Below, one piece after another: positions 18,566 to 27,535 of a stretch of DNA of 64,000 bases. Every line of letters starts with the position of its first letter. Positions within the stretch are counted from its first letter, which is position 1. The position numbers and the translations under genes are program-made. The notes beneath the pieces were generated by a model. The model did no database searches. It saw nothing but the letters and a program-made list of their open reading frames with translations, and had not been told where the DNA came from. The stretch comes from Halobacillus salinarum (GTDB taxonomy: Bacteria; Bacillota; Bacilli; Bacillales; Halobacillaceae): the NCBI RefSeq assembly GCF_022919095.1, contig NZ_CP095073.1:1302001-1366000 (forward strand), read 5' to 3'.

Positions 18566-18829
18566 GGTAAGATTGCACATTTAACGAGTCTTTGTTTGGA
18601 CGATTGGCAGCTGAATGTGGAAGGCCATGTGAGTGTCCGCATCGACAAAACCATTGTCATTGAGCCGATCAGACAGATGACGGAGGATTCATTAAAGCGA
18701 TTTATCCGCTACCAGACCTTGATTCAAAAGGTCATAATAAACACCAAGGAAACGATGGCTCCGATTGAACTGTTTGGTCCGTATCAATTAAAGAGGTCTT
18801 TTGGTATTTTAGTGTTAAAGAGAATATAG
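18566..18829 (+). CDS. Possible small protein, start codon uncertain
   Basis: An open frame with protein-like composition ends at 18829 (…GPYQLKRSFGILVLKRI). The best ribosome site, GGATGAGG near 18560, lies before an ATT codon at 18572 and not before a normal start. The first standard start is a TTG at 18596 with no site in front of it. The readable part has alternating charged and hydrophobic residues (EGHVSVRIDKTIVIEPIRQM) and no membrane segment. It could be a real gene with a rare start, a 5'-truncated remnant, or chance. The preceding 18358-18560 stretch holds nothing I can name. Confidence 0.3.
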   Translation, partial: GKIAHLTSLCLDDWQLNVEGHVSVRIDKTIVIEPIRQMTEDSLKRFIRYQTLIQKVIINTKETMAPIELFGPYQLKRSFGILVLKRI

Positions 18830-18901
18830 AAAACTACAGGATAGGGATTAGGGGATTTATTTTACAAGGCTTTTAAAAAGCTGACATTATACATAAACAC
18901 G

Positions 18902-18930
18902 AAAGGCACTGTGATAAGCAGTGCCTTTTA
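18902..18930. terminator. Intrinsic terminator
   Basis: AAAGGCACTG and CAGTGCCTTTT arms with a seven-base loop, placed between the possible small gene on the plus strand and the minus-strand unit ending at 18939. Confidence 0.8.
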
Positions 18931-18938
18931 CAATTCTT

Positions 18939-19019
18939 TTATTTAACGATAACGGTTGGGATCTCCGAATGGTGAAGCACTTGGTGACTGACACTGTCCA
19001 TTGGAATGAGAAACTTCAT
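18939..19019 (-). pseudogene. C-terminal tail of a universal stress protein
   Basis: A 26-codon frame just after the MFS gene, with its own GGAGG site and ATG at 19019. It reads SVSHQVLHHSEIPTVIVK, which is the conserved last ~18 residues of UspA-type proteins (the ATP-binding GSVS…VLHHS…P block). The rest of a Usp domain, including the first strand and the G-2x-G-9x-G start, is missing upstream, where the MFS gene begins instead. I read this as the scar of a deletion that removed most of a usp gene; whether the stub is translated is unknown. Confidence 0.6.
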
Positions 19020-19031
19020 TTAACACCCTCC

Positions 19032-20240
19032 TTATTTAGGGGAACGAACCATTTTTCTTGTTAATAGTGCATATTCAGAGCTTTCCTGCTTTTGTGTTTG
19101 TTTCTTCACAGGCATTAACATGAGTACGAGTCCAGCGAGAACGACTGCGGCAGCAACACCAAACGGGACATGGGGAGTAAAAGCTTCTCCGACCACCCCT
19201 GATAATAAGGGGGCAAGAGCTGCACCAAACCAGCGTACAAAGTTATAAACACCTGAAGTTACATTTCTTGCGTATGGAGAAATATCCATTACATAGCTCG
19301 TAAACAGTGCGTTGTTGAGGCCAGACGCAAGACCAGACAGCACGATTAATACGATTTCGAGCCAAACTATTTTGACAAATAACAATAAGGCGAGCAGGAT
19401 AATAAAAGCGGTAAGACCGACTTTTATTAATGTGACAGGCTGCCATTTCCGCTCCAACTGGTGGGAGAGAATAGCCGAGCCATAAGCAAGGGAAATTCCC
19501 CATCCAAAAAAGATAAAACCTAAATGGATCGCAGATAAATCAATAATTAAGGGGGAATAAGCGAGTACTGTAAAGAAACCATAATAATAAAGCATTCCGG
19601 CGAAAGCCCCCTGAGTAAAAGGGAGGTATTTTAACAAACTGCCTATTTGTTTGATACCCGGCGCCTTCCGTGTGTGCTGCTGGACAGGCTCTTTCACAAG
19701 AATAATAACGAGTAAGAGAGCTAGAAATATAAGGCCTCCGGTAGCAAAGAAAGGATACCGCCAGGAAGCTTCACCAATCAAGCCGCCAAGCAGCGGACCG
19801 CCAGCCATCCCTAGCCCAATTGCGGCCTCGTAAAGGCCAACGGCTGAACTTATTTCTTCAGAAAGAGCAATCAGCAATGTCATAGCGGTAGCAAAGAACA
19901 TCGCATTTCCAAACCCCCAGCCTGCTCTAAAAATCGAAAGCTCTGCCACTGTATTGGAGAAACCACAGAGAAGAGCAAAGATGGTAACAACAGCAAGTCC
20001 AAAAGTAATCATGTTTTTATCTCCGAATTTTCCTGCTAAAAGACTCGCAGGTATCATCATCACCGCCATCGTAAAAATGTAAGCAGTAAACAACAGCTCG
20101 ACCTGCCAGTGACTCGCTCCGATTTGCTTGGCAATCACTGGAAGGATGGGGTCGACGACTCCTATTCCCATAAATGCTAAAAAAGTCGCGATGACCGTAA
20201 CGATGCGGCCGCGTTTGCGAACATGTTCTTGTAAATTCAA
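19032..20240 (-). CDS. MFS transporter, DHA1-type drug efflux
   Basis: A 402-residue major facilitator with twelve predicted transmembrane segments. The N-terminus (FLAFMGIGVVDPILPVIAKQ) and motif LLAGKFGDKNMITFG match the DHA1 multidrug-efflux group, and GLGMAGGPLLGGLIG resembles the antiporter motif C. TTG start at 20240 with AAAGGA upstream; no better start is in reach. It is transcribed away from the padR-type gene across a 113-base AT-rich gap, the usual layout for a transporter under a PadR regulator. Substrate unknown. Confidence 0.85.
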   Translation of the reverse strand: MNLQEHVRKRGRIVTVIATFLAFMGIGVVDPILPVIAKQIGASHWQVELLFTAYIFTMAVMMIPASLLAGKFGDKNMITFGLAVVTIFALLCGFSNTVAELSIFRAGWGFGNAMFFATAMTLLIALSEEISSAVGLYEAAIGLGMAGGPLLGGLIGEASWRYPFFATGGLIFLALLLVIILVKEPVQQHTRKAPGIKQIGSLLKYLPFTQGAFAGMLYYYGFFTVLAYSPLIIDLSAIHLGFIFFGWGISLAYGSAILSHQLERKWQPVTLIKVGLTAFIILLALLLFVKIVWLEIVLIVLSGLASGLNNALFTSYVMDISPYARNVTSGVYNFVRWFGAALAPLLSGVVGEAFTPHVPFGVAAAVVLAGLVLMLMPVKKQTQKQESSEYALLTRKMVRSPK

Positions 20241-20317
20241 CTTCTATCCATTCCTTTCGTGTAAAATGGGAAATGTCTTTCAATAGTATAGGTCCAGTCA
20301 TTTTATTATGTCAATAT

Positions 20318-20342
20318 TTATATATGTAATTTTTTATATATG
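20318..20342. promoter_or_regulatory. AT-rich palindromic region between padR and MFS genes
   Basis: Two ATATAT blocks separated by about ten bases (TATATATG…TTATATATG) lie immediately before the padR-type gene. PadR repressors usually bind dyad sites in such intergenic regions, so this is a candidate operator; simple AT richness could also explain it. Confidence 0.3.
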
Positions 20343-20353
20343 GAGGGGATCGA

Positions 20354-20887
20354 ATGAATTCACTTGGCTACGCCATTTTAAGCCTGCTTGTCCGAAAGCC
20401 TTGTTCAGGCTATGAAATTCAAATGCTGCTGGATGCTTTATGGCCGGCAAAACATAGTCAAATCTATCCGCTGCTCAATAAACTTAAAGAGAACCACTAT
20501 GTAACCTTTGAGCAAGTGAAGCAAACCGGGAAGCCGAATAAGAAGATTTACTCACTCACGGAAACAGGGAAGGAAGTGCTGTCTGAGTGGGTGAAGGAGA
20601 CACCGGATCCCCCTGTTCAGCGAGATGAATTTTTAATTAAAGCTTATGCCCTCTGGCTGACGAACGAAGAAGACGGCATTCACTTGATTCAGGATCGTCT
20701 GAAGCGTTATCAGTATCTATTGATGGAACATCAGAAAACCGTACAGGAGATGGAGAAAACGTTTGGAGACGAAGTCTTAAATAAGACTTCTCCGCAGTTT
20801 GGGAGGTATGTACTGTTCAAAAGGCGGATACAAATGGATGTGGAAGAGATTAATTGGTGCGAGTGGGTACTGGGGTTATTAAGGTAG
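20354..20887 (+). CDS. PadR-family transcriptional regulator
   Basis: A 177-residue PadR protein. The N-terminal winged helix (about 1-90) has LGYAILSLLVRKPCSGYEI, HSQIYPLLNKLKENHYV and KKIYSLTETGKEVL, all family marks. The C-terminal ~80 residues form the Vir_act_alpha_C helical dimerisation domain (ERLKRYQYLLMEHQKTVQEME-like). ATG follows TGGAGGGG. It is divergent from the MFS exporter at 19032-20240 and is probably its ligand-responsive repressor. A hairpin terminator follows. Confidence 0.9.
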   Translation: MNSLGYAILSLLVRKPCSGYEIQMLLDALWPAKHSQIYPLLNKLKENHYVTFEQVKQTGKPNKKIYSLTETGKEVLSEWVKETPDPPVQRDEFLIKAYALWLTNEEDGIHLIQDRLKRYQYLLMEHQKTVQEMEKTFGDEVLNKTSPQFGRYVLFKRRIQMDVEEINWCEWVLGLLR

Positions 20888-20894
20888 TGAGGTT

Positions 20895-20930
20895 AAATAA
20901 GTCACTTCGAATAAGAAGGGGCTTATTTTT
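20895..20930 (+). terminator. Intrinsic terminator after padR
   Basis: AATAAGtcaCTTC and GAAGgggCTTATT arms followed by TTTTTC; the stem has a small internal mismatch. Confidence 0.7.
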
Positions 20931-21033
20931 CTTTTGTAAACAAAAATATGGGATTTTTTAAAATTTCGTAATTTTTCGGATATTTTTATAGTTTTCTAGG
21001 ATAGTTAAAAAAATGAGAACTGCTACACTTACA

Positions 21034-21048
21034 TGTAAGCGCTTAACA
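21034..21048. promoter_or_regulatory. cre-like or LacI-type operator before the sugar ABC operon
   Basis: TGTAAGCGCTTAACA resembles the CcpA site consensus TGWAANCGNTNWCA but has one extra base on the right. It is also a near-palindrome of the kind bound by LacI/GalR regulators. It sits 17 bases before the start codon, so a bound protein would block transcription. Confidence 0.55.
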
Positions 21049-21065
21049 AGAAGGGGGAAACACAT

Positions 21066-22340
21066 TTGAAAAAGCTGGGATTGATCATACTAGGACTTGC
21101 TTTTACTTTTAGTTTAGCTGCCTGCAGCGGTGGGGACAATGAAGCTTCAGGAAGTGGTGTAACAGAACTGACGGTTTGGAATGACTGGACTGAAGACAGG
21201 CCGGAGAACACCGTTTATAAGGATTTAATTAAAAAATTCAATGAAGGTCATGACGATATTGAGGTAAAGATTGAAAGTATTCCACATGACCAATACGAAA
21301 CCAAACTGCGGACACAGGCAGCAGGCAAGCAGCTGCCGGATATGTTCAGAGTCTGGCCGGGTGCTCGAATTAAACCACTGGTAGAAGGCGGGGCTCTACT
21401 TTCCTTAAATCCAATTAAGGAGGAGTGGAAAGACCGGATTCCAGAAGCAATTTTAAAAGATTATGCCATTGATGGTGAGCAGTATGCCATACCGGCGAAC
21501 ATCAGTGAAACAAGCTTGATTTTCTATAATAAGGAAAAATTAAAGCAGGCAGGCTATGATGAATTTCCAACGACCTATAAAGACTTAAAAACGTTAATTA
21601 AAGATTTGAACGATAAAGGGATTACCCCGATCGCTCTTGGTAACAAAGCAACGTGGCCATTACAATCCGTTTATATTTCTACAATAGCTGATCGGTACAC
21701 AGGCAGTGACTTTCTTGAAAACACATTAAATGGAGACGGAACATTTGAGAATGAGCAGTTCGTAAAAGCTTTATCTGTAATCCAGGAAATGACCAAGCTG
21801 AACGCATTTAATGAAGATATGAATACGATTGATGAAGCACAGGCTAGGAGCGAGTTCAACAGTGGTGATACAGCCATGCACTTTGCGGGTTCCTGGGCGA
21901 TCGGCCCGATTTTGGACAGTGTCTCCAATAAAGACAATATTGGCGTCGCTCCATTCCCGGAATTTGAAGGCGGTGAAGGAGACCAATCGAAAATTGCCGG
22001 TGTTGCTGGCGGTGGAATTGCTTTAAACAGCAATCTAAGCGATGAGAAAAAAGAGGCTGCTTTTGAGTTTTTGAAGTTTTTCTACAGTGATGCTCTTTAC
22101 AAGCAGCTCGTGAAAGCGAACATTATTGTTCCTTCCGATGTAGAAATGGATGATTCGATCCCTCAAGTATTCCAAAAGGCAAACAGTTTTGCTCAGAATG
22201 GTCTTGCACCTGTCTATGATGCGACAATGCCTCCGAAGGTTACAGACATCATTAATAATGGGCTTCAATCCATTACATTAGGAGAGAAAACACCTGAACA
22301 GCTGGCTAAAGACATGCAGGCTGAATTAGAGAAAAAGTAG
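21066..22340 (+). CDS. Sugar ABC transporter substrate-binding lipoprotein
   Basis: Extracellular carbohydrate-binding protein (SBP_bac_1 family, cluster with MalE-type proteins). The 424-residue precursor has a lipoprotein signal ending in LAAC (Cys20). The mature part starts with the family's ELTVWNDW strand and later has the hinge-like segment AMHFAGSWAIGPI, where tryptophans line the sugar site. TTG start after AAGGGGG. It is the first gene of an importer operon with two permeases, and a stem-loop follows it. An ATPase is missing; as usual for this class it would be shared (MsmX-like) and encoded elsewhere. The GH1 and kinase genes suggest a beta-glucoside ligand. Confidence 0.9.
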   Translation: MKKLGLIILGLAFTFSLAACSGGDNEASGSGVTELTVWNDWTEDRPENTVYKDLIKKFNEGHDDIEVKIESIPHDQYETKLRTQAAGKQLPDMFRVWPGARIKPLVEGGALLSLNPIKEEWKDRIPEAILKDYAIDGEQYAIPANISETSLIFYNKEKLKQAGYDEFPTTYKDLKTLIKDLNDKGITPIALGNKATWPLQSVYISTIADRYTGSDFLENTLNGDGTFENEQFVKALSVIQEMTKLNAFNEDMNTIDEAQARSEFNSGDTAMHFAGSWAIGPILDSVSNKDNIGVAPFPEFEGGEGDQSKIAGVAGGGIALNSNLSDEKKEAAFEFLKFFYSDALYKQLVKANIIVPSDVEMDDSIPQVFQKANSFAQNGLAPVYDATMPPKVTDIINNGLQSITLGEKTPEQLAKDMQAELEKK

Positions 22341-22349
22341 ATAACCAAC

Positions 22350-22382
22350 GGAAACAGGTTACTTAAAGAAGTAGCCTGTTCC
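22350..22382 (+). terminator. Intercistronic stem-loop after the binding-protein gene
   Basis: GGAAACAGGTTACTT pairs with AAGTAGCCTGTTCC around a four-base loop, with no T-run. Such hairpins after binding-protein genes stabilise the upstream RNA and raise its yield over the permeases. Confidence 0.65.
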
Positions 22383-22401
22383 ATTTCTAAGGAGGGAGAA
22401 T

Positions 22402-23277
22402 ATGCACCTTGCTCGAAGAAGAAAAAGCTCAATTTTCCTTGGACTGCTTCCTGCTTTGCTGCTGTATTTGGTGTTCGCGATTTATCCAATTCTGCAATCT
22501 TTCTATTATTCAGTGATGTCATGGGACGGGTTTTCCGCGATGACGTTTGTCGGCTTGGAAAATTTTAAAGAACTATTTAAAGACCCGTTGTTTTGGAATT
22601 CTGTCAAAAACAATATTTATGTGGTGTTGGCATCTGTACTTGGACAGGTACCGATTGCCCTATTTATCGCTCTTCTCTTAAACCGTAAATTGAAGGGAGC
22701 GAAGATTTTCCGGACGATTGGCTTTTTACCTGTTGTCCTCTCAACCGTGGTGATCTCCTTAACGTGGGGGTTGATCTACAATTCTGAAGAGGGGTTAATC
22801 AATGAATTCCTTCGCTCGGTCGGGTTGGAGGCACTTGCCCAAAACTGGCTTGGAGATACGCAGTGGGCGATGATCGCTGTCTGTATAACGGTTATATGGC
22901 AATTTGTCGGGCTGTATCTGATTATTTTCCTCGCTGCCTTACAAAACGTGCCGGAGGAAGTCCTGGAAGCCGCCAGGATAGACGGGGCATCCGAATGGAC
23001 AACGACGTGGAAAATTACGGTTCCGATGATTTGGGACACGATTATCGTTGCGATTGTTCTCTGTATTGCCGGTAGCTTGAGAACCTTTGATTTAATTTAT
23101 GTAATGACTCACGGTGGACCGTCGCATTCAACCGATGTTATGGCGCTGTATATGTTTAATGAAACCTTTTCCAATCTGCAATATGGGTATGGAAGTGCTG
23201 TTTCAGTTGTTATTTTCTTATTCAGTCTGATGCTGATTATGGTCGTGCGTAAGGCACTCGGACAAAAAGTGATATAG
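22402..23277 (+). CDS. Sugar ABC transporter permease (MalF/LacF type)
   Basis: A 291-residue inner-membrane permease of the carbohydrate importer class. It has six predicted helices beginning with FLGLLPALLLYLVFAIYPI. The coupling motif is EEVLEAARIDGASEWTTTWKI, of the EAA---G form that docks into the ATPase. The C-terminus has THGGPSHSTDVMALYMF, common in this branch. ATG after AAGGAGGG. It pairs with the next gene, 17 bases downstream, and serves the binding protein upstream. Confidence 0.92.
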   Translation: MHLARRRKSSIFLGLLPALLLYLVFAIYPILQSFYYSVMSWDGFSAMTFVGLENFKELFKDPLFWNSVKNNIYVVLASVLGQVPIALFIALLLNRKLKGAKIFRTIGFLPVVLSTVVISLTWGLIYNSEEGLINEFLRSVGLEALAQNWLGDTQWAMIAVCITVIWQFVGLYLIIFLAALQNVPEEVLEAARIDGASEWTTTWKITVPMIWDTIIVAIVLCIAGSLRTFDLIYVMTHGGPSHSTDVMALYMFNETFSNLQYGYGSAVSVVIFLFSLMLIMVVRKALGQKVI

Positions 23278-23294
23278 AAAGGGGGGCTGTTCTA

Positions 23295-24173
23295 ATGGAG
23301 ACAACAATCGGTTCAAAATCGAAATGGAAGAATAAGGAGAAAGGGGCAAAGAAAAAAAGCATCAAGAAAACCATCATTTATGTCGTACTGACACTCTTTG
23401 CCATTGTAAACGCTTATCCGATCTTATGGATGGTCATTAATTCTTTTAAATCGGAACAGGAGTTTTCGGTGAACCAGTTTGGATTTCCGAAAGAGTTTGT
23501 ATTTGAGAATTATGTCAATGCGTGGAAAGCAGCGAATTTTGATATTTTGTTTAAAAACAGTATTTTTATTTGCTTAGCAGCTACGGTAGTTACGGTACTC
23601 ATCGGGGCGTTAGCTTCCTATTTCCTGGCTAGATTTTCTTTTAAAATGAACAAGCTCGTTTACACTTTGTTTATTTTCGGTATGATTATTCCCATTCACT
23701 CGACCTTAGTTCCCATGTTTATCCTCATTCGGAATCTGGGGCTTTTGAACACACCAATTACCTTGCTTTTCCCTTATATCGCCTTTAACCTTCCGATTAC
23801 CATTTTTATTCTAACGAGTTTTATGAAGGCGTTTCCGAAAGATATTGAAGAATCAGCGATCATGGATGGCTGTGGTGTTTTTCGTACGTTCTGGTCGATT
23901 ATTCTGCCGATGTCCCGTCCAGCTGTAGCAACGGTGATGGTGCTTAATTTTATTCATAACTGGAACGAATTTTCCTTTGCCCTCGTACTGATCAATGACC
24001 CAAATCTGCAGACGCTGCCTCTTGGGCTGGCGAGCTTTGCAGGACAGTTCACGACAAACTACGGGGCGCAGATGGCTGGACTGACCATGACTCTTGTACC
24101 TATTGTGATTTTCTACTTACTGCTCGAGAAAGAAATTGTGAAAGGCATGACATCTGGTGCCGTAAAGGGATAA
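23295..24173 (+). CDS. Sugar ABC transporter permease (MalG type)
   Basis: Second permease, 292 residues. After a lysine-rich cytoplasmic head (residues 1-25) come six predicted helices; TM1 is IIYVVLTLFAIVNAYPILWMV. The EAA motif is DIEESAIMDGCGVFRTFW, with Cys in place of the more usual Ala at the second-to-last turn. The end is LLLEKEIVKGMTSGAVKG, a near-universal tail of MalG-like proteins. ATG after AAAGGGGGGCT. The downstream sensor kinase gene starts 34 bases later, so transport and sensing genes are probably one unit. Confidence 0.92.
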   Translation: METTIGSKSKWKNKEKGAKKKSIKKTIIYVVLTLFAIVNAYPILWMVINSFKSEQEFSVNQFGFPKEFVFENYVNAWKAANFDILFKNSIFICLAATVVTVLIGALASYFLARFSFKMNKLVYTLFIFGMIIPIHSTLVPMFILIRNLGLLNTPITLLFPYIAFNLPITIFILTSFMKAFPKDIEESAIMDGCGVFRTFWSIILPMSRPAVATVMVLNFIHNWNEFSFALVLINDPNLQTLPLGLASFAGQFTTNYGAQMAGLTMTLVPIVIFYLLLEKEIVKGMTSGAVKG

Positions 24174-24207
24174 GATTGTTATATCACAGTTCAAAGGTGG
24201 ATGCATC

Positions 24208-25974
24208 ATGTTTCGACGCTGGGGCCTCACTAAACAGTTTGCCACCGTATTCTTAATATTGATTACACTTCCAACAATTTTATTCGGCAGTCTTATCTAT
24301 ATCCAAACGACTAAAATCTTTAAGGATCAAGCTGAAGACAGCACGATTGAGCTGCTGGAAAAGAATGAGGAAAGCCTGAGGGCCGTGATTCGCGGCATAG
24401 AAAGCATGTCTTCCTATATGATTTATGACGAGAATTTCCGTACTTTTTTTCTAACGAAGGAAGAAGAGATGGCCAGTGAAAAATACAAAAAAGCGGAGGA
24501 AGGCATTCGCGGGTATTTTACCTTTCAAATTACTTCCCAGGATTACATCGATTCCATTTTACTGCGTGCAAGAGATGGGCATGAATTAAGGTTTGGCAAC
24601 CCTGTGGCAGGGAATGAAGAAGCTTTGGATCGGGCGGCTGAGGATCTTAAAGGGAAATTCTATTGGAGTGATGCTTATCCGATGACGAGCGACTGGGACG
24701 GTCAAAAAGCGATCGTCAGTCTCTCACGGGTGATTAATGACATCAATCACATTAACGAGCCTGTCGGGATGGTGCGAATTCGTCTGGATGAAGAGGATCT
24801 CTACCATGCCTATGGGGCTGGACTTGCCACTAAGCAAGGCGACTATTTTTTAATGTCTGAGAATGGAGAAGTTGTTCTTAGTGAGGATTCTTCACAAGTA
24901 GGGCAGCCGTTCCCAAGTTCTAAAATCGTTAATCTTGTCGTCCATAATAAACAAGCGACGACTGACTACCGCACCAATCATACGACTTACTTAGTTGTAA
25001 AAAAGAAAATAGAAGGTACACGCTGGTTTTCTGTGGCGATCGTGGACAAAGGGGAAGTCGTTCATGAATTATATAACGTGCGGAGCTTAATCGTTACGAT
25101 GATTATTTTACTGGCGATCCTTGGAATCATTGCGTTTATCGGCTTTTACATTTTCAATATTAAACGAATTGTGGAGTTGACCAACCAGACGAAGCAGTTG
25201 GAGACCGGGGATTTTTCCGTAAATGTGCAGGTGAAGACGGAAGATGAAATCGGACAGCTGGGCATGCGGTTTAATCAAATGGTTAAAAAGATTCAACAGC
25301 ATATTAATACGGAATATAAATTAAAGATTAAGCAAAAGGAATCGGAATTGAAATCGCTGCAAAACCAAATGGATCCTCATTTTCTATATAACACCCTCGA
25401 TATGATCCGCTGGACAGCCCGTCTGGAGAAAGCGATGGAAACGGGACAGTTAATTGAACGTCTTTCCAAAATATTTCGGCTGAACTTGAATAAAGGCAAG
25501 ATGTGGGTGCGGCTGGAGGATGAGCTGAACTATATTTATAATTACCTGGAGTTACAAAAGAGCCGTTTAGGAGAAAAGCTTGATTTTCATATTTTTTATG
25601 ATGCAGAACTGAAGGATGCAATTCTTTTAAGCCATGTTCTTCAGCCGCTAGTAGAGAATAGTATTGCTCACGGTTTCAAAGGACTCGGAAGACAGGGAAC
25701 CATTACTGTCCGGTGTTACCGGAAGAATAACATGATTTGGATGGATGTAATTGATAACGGCTGCGGCTTCAAACCATCCAATAGTAAAGAGGAAGGCGGA
25801 GGACTCGCGCTTCGCAATTTGCAGGAAAGAATCGCGATTGCTTTTGGCGGCGATTATGGGATCGAACAGCTGGAAGATCATGAAGGCGCATGGATTCGGG
25901 TGAAAATTCCATTCTTACTGGAATCAGATATTAAAATCATAGACAAAGAGCAAGGTGAGAACGATGAGTCTTAG
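24208..25974 (+). CDS. YesM-type sensor histidine kinase
   Basis: A 588-residue membrane kinase of the HPK7/YesM class that accompanies sugar ABC genes. It has TM1 at about 12-31, an extracellular sensing region of ~260 residues, and TM2 at about 293-317 (IVTMIILLAILGIIAFIGFYI). A HAMP domain follows (about 318-372), then the His_kinase domain with the phospho-acceptor in MDPHFLYNTLD (near residue 390). The HATPase region has HVLQPLVENSIAHG and VIDNGCGF. It overlaps the response-regulator gene by 11 bases. It probably senses the imported glycoside, or the binding protein loaded with it, and activates this locus. Confidence 0.92.
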   Translation: MFRRWGLTKQFATVFLILITLPTILFGSLIYIQTTKIFKDQAEDSTIELLEKNEESLRAVIRGIESMSSYMIYDENFRTFFLTKEEEMASEKYKKAEEGIRGYFTFQITSQDYIDSILLRARDGHELRFGNPVAGNEEALDRAAEDLKGKFYWSDAYPMTSDWDGQKAIVSLSRVINDINHINEPVGMVRIRLDEEDLYHAYGAGLATKQGDYFLMSENGEVVLSEDSSQVGQPFPSSKIVNLVVHNKQATTDYRTNHTTYLVVKKKIEGTRWFSVAIVDKGEVVHELYNVRSLIVTMIILLAILGIIAFIGFYIFNIKRIVELTNQTKQLETGDFSVNVQVKTEDEIGQLGMRFNQMVKKIQQHINTEYKLKIKQKESELKSLQNQMDPHFLYNTLDMIRWTARLEKAMETGQLIERLSKIFRLNLNKGKMWVRLEDELNYIYNYLELQKSRLGEKLDFHIFYDAELKDAILLSHVLQPLVENSIAHGFKGLGRQGTITVRCYRKNNMIWMDVIDNGCGFKPSNSKEEGGGLALRNLQERIAIAFGGDYGIEQLEDHEGAWIRVKIPFLLESDIKIIDKEQGENDES

Positions 25975-27505
25975 AATAATCATTGTCGATGATGAACCGG
26001 TCATCAGGAGAGGGCTTTCCGCAACAGTACCCTGGGAAGAGCATGAGATGGAAGTGGTGGGGCAGGCAGGTGACGGCTGGGAAGCAATCAGGATGATGAA
26101 GGAGCATGGGCCGGTCGATTTAATCATCACAGATGTCAGAATGCCTCATATGGATGGCTTGGAACTCGCTTCCTTTACAGCAGAACATTTCCCGGCAATC
26201 AAGATCATCATGATCAGCGGTTATGATGACTTTAAATACGCAAAGAAAGCCCTGCAGTTAGGAGTACAGGATTATCTACTAAAGCCCGTGGATGTAGACG
26301 AATTGATACGAGTTTCTAATAAGATTAAGAAGGAAATTCTACTTGAACAGAATGAAAACGCAGAATATCGAAAAACAAAGCTGAAAAATGCGATATACCA
26401 CCAGGTTTGGGATTTTCCTGTAAAGATCCCTCAAGATCTGAAACGGTTCGGAAAGGTCAGCGTTTTCCCATTCATGAGTACCTTGAATCATTATGCTGCC
26501 TATCTCAAAGATAAAAATGGTGATCTCGAGCAGATAAAAAGTAACTGGAAGACTAAAATAGAGGAAAAATTTATAACCGAAGGCTATGAAACATTTTCGA
26601 TCTTCACAAGTGAAAACGTGTTGCTTACTTGTGTGATCGAGGGGCGGGGGACGCTTAATACCGAGCAGGCAGTGAAGCTCCTCAAAGCGGTACAACTTAA
26701 TGCTAAATTTGTAGTAAGTGAAGAACACGTACCGATCAGCTCTTTGTATCAGTCATACCGCTTGCTTTTTCGCTCTCTTAAATACTTGCCTGCGCATAGT
26801 ACCCGAGTCATCTTTCCCGTTAAAGAGGAAGCTGAAAGAGAGTATGTCTACCCGGAACATCTGGAAGCTGAACTGCTTCACGCCTTTTTTCAACTCGATC
26901 ATGAGCAAGTAGAGAAGGTAACAGAACAGCTGTTTCACACATTTAAAGACAACCATTTTTTACTTGAAGATGTCGTCCGAACGGGGGAAAAGTTGTTAAA
27001 CAGCGTGTTGGAACGGTATGAAAAGCTATTAGGTCAAGGATCTGATTATCCCACTTTGCACTATCGCGAAGGGATTAACCTGGAGCAGTTTAATTCTTAT
27101 TCGCTTCTTGAATCACAGTTCCGTGAAGATTTGAAGAAACTCGTCCAGGAACTGAACCTTTCTCAATCCGAGAGTAAGGACTGGCTTATAGAGAGGGCGG
27201 AGGAGTACATTCAATCCTATTACACCTCTGAGATTAAGGCTCATGAAGTCGCGGATGTGATTAATATTTCTCCTAATTACTTCAGTTCATTGTTTAAACA
27301 GAAAACAGGAAAGAAATTTAACGAATACGTGCATGATTTGAGAGTCAACCGGTCGAAGATTCTGCTGGCAGAAACGCCGTTTAAAGTCAGCGAAATCGCA
27401 GAGCAGGTTGGCTATCAGGAATATAAATATTTTGTCAAAGTGTTTAAGAACTACACAGGGATGACCCCAACAAAATATCGAAGGCTTATGACAATCAAAT
27501 CATAG
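25964..27505 (+). CDS. YesN-type AraC-family response regulator
   Basis: A 513-residue regulator. The receiver domain (1-120) has DDEP acidic residues, phospho-acceptor Asp57 in LIITDVRMP and the lysine in YLLKPVD. A variable middle of ~280 residues follows, then a C-terminal AraC-type double helix-turn-helix (about 415-510) with EVADVINISPNYFSSLFKQ and SEIAEQVGYQEYKYFVKVFK. I use the ATG at 25964, which overlaps the kinase stop and is preceded by AAGGTGAG. Partner of the YesM-like kinase. Likely target is the promoter of the importer operon, although no direct repeat was resolved there. Confidence 0.92.
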   Translation: MSLRIIIVDDEPVIRRGLSATVPWEEHEMEVVGQAGDGWEAIRMMKEHGPVDLIITDVRMPHMDGLELASFTAEHFPAIKIIMISGYDDFKYAKKALQLGVQDYLLKPVDVDELIRVSNKIKKEILLEQNENAEYRKTKLKNAIYHQVWDFPVKIPQDLKRFGKVSVFPFMSTLNHYAAYLKDKNGDLEQIKSNWKTKIEEKFITEGYETFSIFTSENVLLTCVIEGRGTLNTEQAVKLLKAVQLNAKFVVSEEHVPISSLYQSYRLLFRSLKYLPAHSTRVIFPVKEEAEREYVYPEHLEAELLHAFFQLDHEQVEKVTEQLFHTFKDNHFLLEDVVRTGEKLLNSVLERYEKLLGQGSDYPTLHYREGINLEQFNSYSLLESQFREDLKKLVQELNLSQSESKDWLIERAEEYIQSYYTSEIKAHEVADVINISPNYFSSLFKQKTGKKFNEYVHDLRVNRSKILLAETPFKVSEIAEQVGYQEYKYFVKVFKNYTGMTPTKYRRLMTIKS

Positions 27506-27535
27506 AAAAACTTTTCTAGAGGAGAGATCATATTT

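Noticed and set aside
20960-20980. CodY-like box before the sugar ABC operon (AATTTTTCGGATATT)
   Set aside because: Only 11 of 15 positions match, which is expected by chance in such AT-rich DNA.
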